Shown here piece by piece: positions 5,720-6,133 of a DNA stretch of 6,133 nt. Source of the DNA: an uncultured Collinsella sp. (GTDB lineage Bacteria; Actinomycetota; Coriobacteriia; Coriobacteriales; Coriobacteriaceae); contig CAJKEF010000071.1 of the NCBI GenBank assembly GCA_905198825.1, forward strand, positions 1 through 6,133. The letters are read 5' to 3'. Numbering within the stretch: position 1 is the first letter of the stretch; each line of letters begins with the position of its first letter. Position numbers and translations under genes: made by a program. Under the pieces are notes generated by a model. The model was given only the letters and a program-made list of their open reading frames with translations. It had not been told where the DNA came from and did not search any database.

Positions 5720-5928
5720 ACATAGCCCCCGTCCCGGCGAGCCGGGCGGCCTTCGGGGATACCCCCTATTTCGCTGTGCGCGCGGAGCCCTCCGCATGCG
5801 CCTCGACAGACTTGGGGAACCCCGCCGAAGGAATGGAGTGCGGGCCGACAGAACGGTATCCGCGGATATGAGACTGAGCCGAAGGCGTCGACGACATGCC
5901 GGGGGCGGACCGGGACGGGTTAACGGCA

Positions 5929-5964
5929 GGCCCCGCCGACCGATTGCAAGCGGTCGGCGGGGCC
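5929..5964. other. Perfect 14-bp GC-rich hairpin in the element's 3' region
   Basis: GGCCCCGCCGACCG (5929-5942) pairs completely with 5951-5964 around the loop ATTGCAAG. No T-run follows on either strand. It may be the 3' boundary stem of the candidate guide RNA, or block transcription into the element from outside. Confidence 0.7.
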
Positions 5965-5974
5965 ATTGTGGCTC

Positions 5975-5980
5975 TTGACA
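5975..5980 (+). promoter_or_regulatory. Outward-facing consensus -35 hexamer at the right end
   Basis: TTGACA lies directly before the right inverted repeat and points out of the element. No good -10 lies at the right distance in the flank here. In the IS110 family, promoters can form when the two ends join in a circular intermediate, with the -35 from the right end and the -10 from the left end; this hexamer fits that role. Confidence 0.45.
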
Positions 5981-5981
5981 G

Positions 5982-5995
5982 CGGATTGGGTCATA
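5982..5995 (-). repeat. IS110-type element right subterminal inverted repeat
   Basis: CGGATTGGGTCATA, exact reverse complement of 4474-4487. Confidence 0.85.
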
Positions 5996-5996
5996 T

Positions 5997-6029
5997 GAGC
6001 GAACGGGCCGCATTCGGAGCAAGACGACG
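5997..6029. repeat. Degenerate direct repeat, copy 1
   Basis: Begins one base after the right inverted repeat plus one T. It matches 6048-6080 at 25 of 33 positions, with an identical core CGGGCCGCATT. It may be flank or the outermost tip of the element. Confidence 0.65.
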
Positions 6030-6047
6030 CCGCAGGTAGAGAACGGA

Positions 6048-6080
6048 CAGCGAGCGGGCCGCATTTGAGACAAGGTGACG
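6048..6080. repeat. Degenerate direct repeat, copy 2
   Basis: Second copy, 51 bases to the right of copy 1, sharing AGCGA and CGGGCCGCATT. No coding frame explains it. Confidence 0.65.
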
Positions 6081-6088
6081 TGAAACGA

Positions 6089-6117
6089 AAGGGCGCTGAC
6101 CTTCTGGTCGCGCCCTT
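6089..6117 (-). terminator. Probable terminator of a minus-strand gene beyond the right edge
   Basis: AAGGGCGC (6089-6096) pairs with GCGCCCTT (6110-6117), and the stem continues as GACC/GGTC (6098-6101 with 6106-6109) past one bulged T to a 4-base loop. On the minus strand the stem is followed by TTTCGTTTC, an interrupted T-run; on the plus strand there is none. It would end a gene whose body lies right of the window. Confidence 0.5.
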
Positions 6118-6133
6118 GAAGTTGAACGTCAGA

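Larger units (their letters stand above)
5720..5981 (+). ncRNA. Candidate bridge RNA (seekRNA) region of the IS110-type element
   Basis: 262 bases lie between the transposase stop and the right inverted repeat, with no gene. Several compact hairpins follow in order: CCCGG/CCGGG (5733-5737 with 5742-5746) nested in CCCCG/CGGGG (5727-5731 with 5754-5758); GCGGA/TCCGC (5782-5786 with 5791-5795); the palindrome TATCCGCGGATA (5857-5868); and a 14-bp stem (5929-5964). IS1111-like elements encode the RNA that guides target and donor choice at this place. The assignment rests on position and structure only; no covariance model was tested. Confidence 0.4.
4474..5995 (+). mobile_element. IS110-family (IS1111-like) element, transposase disrupted
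   Basis: A DEDD/Transposase_20-type gene is enclosed by 14-bp inverted repeats (4474-4487 and 5982-5995), which I read as the subterminal inverted repeats of the IS1111 subgroup. The true tips should lie a few bases outside and cannot be fixed from one copy, because this family leaves no clear target duplication. The 5' non-coding part is 110 bases and the 3' part 262 bases. The longer 3' part also fits IS1111-like elements, whose guide RNA is encoded after the transposase. Confidence 0.85.

Noticed and set aside
5489..6073. Minus-strand 194-codon frame across the element end, with open frames continuing to the right edge
   Set aside because: Low-complexity Arg/Pro composition, crosses the inverted repeat and hairpins; the repeated RMRP-like peptide only reflects the DNA direct repeat.
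5997..6080. CRISPR-like repeats
   Set aside because: Only two degenerate copies with no further unit and no cas genes.

Overview
The window looks like a piece of a GC-rich Coriobacteriia (Collinsella-like) gut actinobacterial chromosome. This rests on the GC-rich codon use, a stand-alone glucose-type EIIA with an alanine-rich linker, and extragenic palindromes of the type I associate with that genus. The taxon is an inference; no marker gene is present.

Layout from left to right: (1) the start of a minus-strand lipoprotein gene that runs off the left edge; (2) a complete IS1595-family element, 428-1964, with perfect 25-bp inverted repeats and a perfect 8-bp target duplication. It encodes a 351-aa transposase and, downstream on the same strand, a 65-aa RelB/DinJ-like ribbon-helix-helix passenger. 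(3) A minus-strand PTS EIIA (crr-like) gene with a clear promoter, RBS and Rho-independent terminator; the IS1595 element landed at the end of that terminator's T-run. (4) A non-coding stretch of about 0.5 kb with hairpins and palindromic repeats. (5) An AT-richer island with a plus-strand class II Fic AMP-transferase carrying a C-terminal winged helix, preceded by a promoter overlaid with inverted TAATAAC boxes. The island is bracketed by two same-orientation copies of a long imperfect palindrome. (6) An IS110-family (IS1111-like) element, about 4474-5995, whose transposase is split by one in-frame TAA. Its roughly 260-nt structured 3' non-coding region is a candidate bridge RNA (seekRNA). 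(7) A degenerate 33-bp direct repeat and a minus-strand terminator hairpin at the right edge.

The crr and lipoprotein genes are the likely resident backbone, both read leftwards. The rest is accessory. The least ordinary points are the toxin-less RHH passenger inside the IS1595 element, the operator array over the fic promoter, and the candidate guide RNA of the IS110 element with short matches to the element's own flanks.
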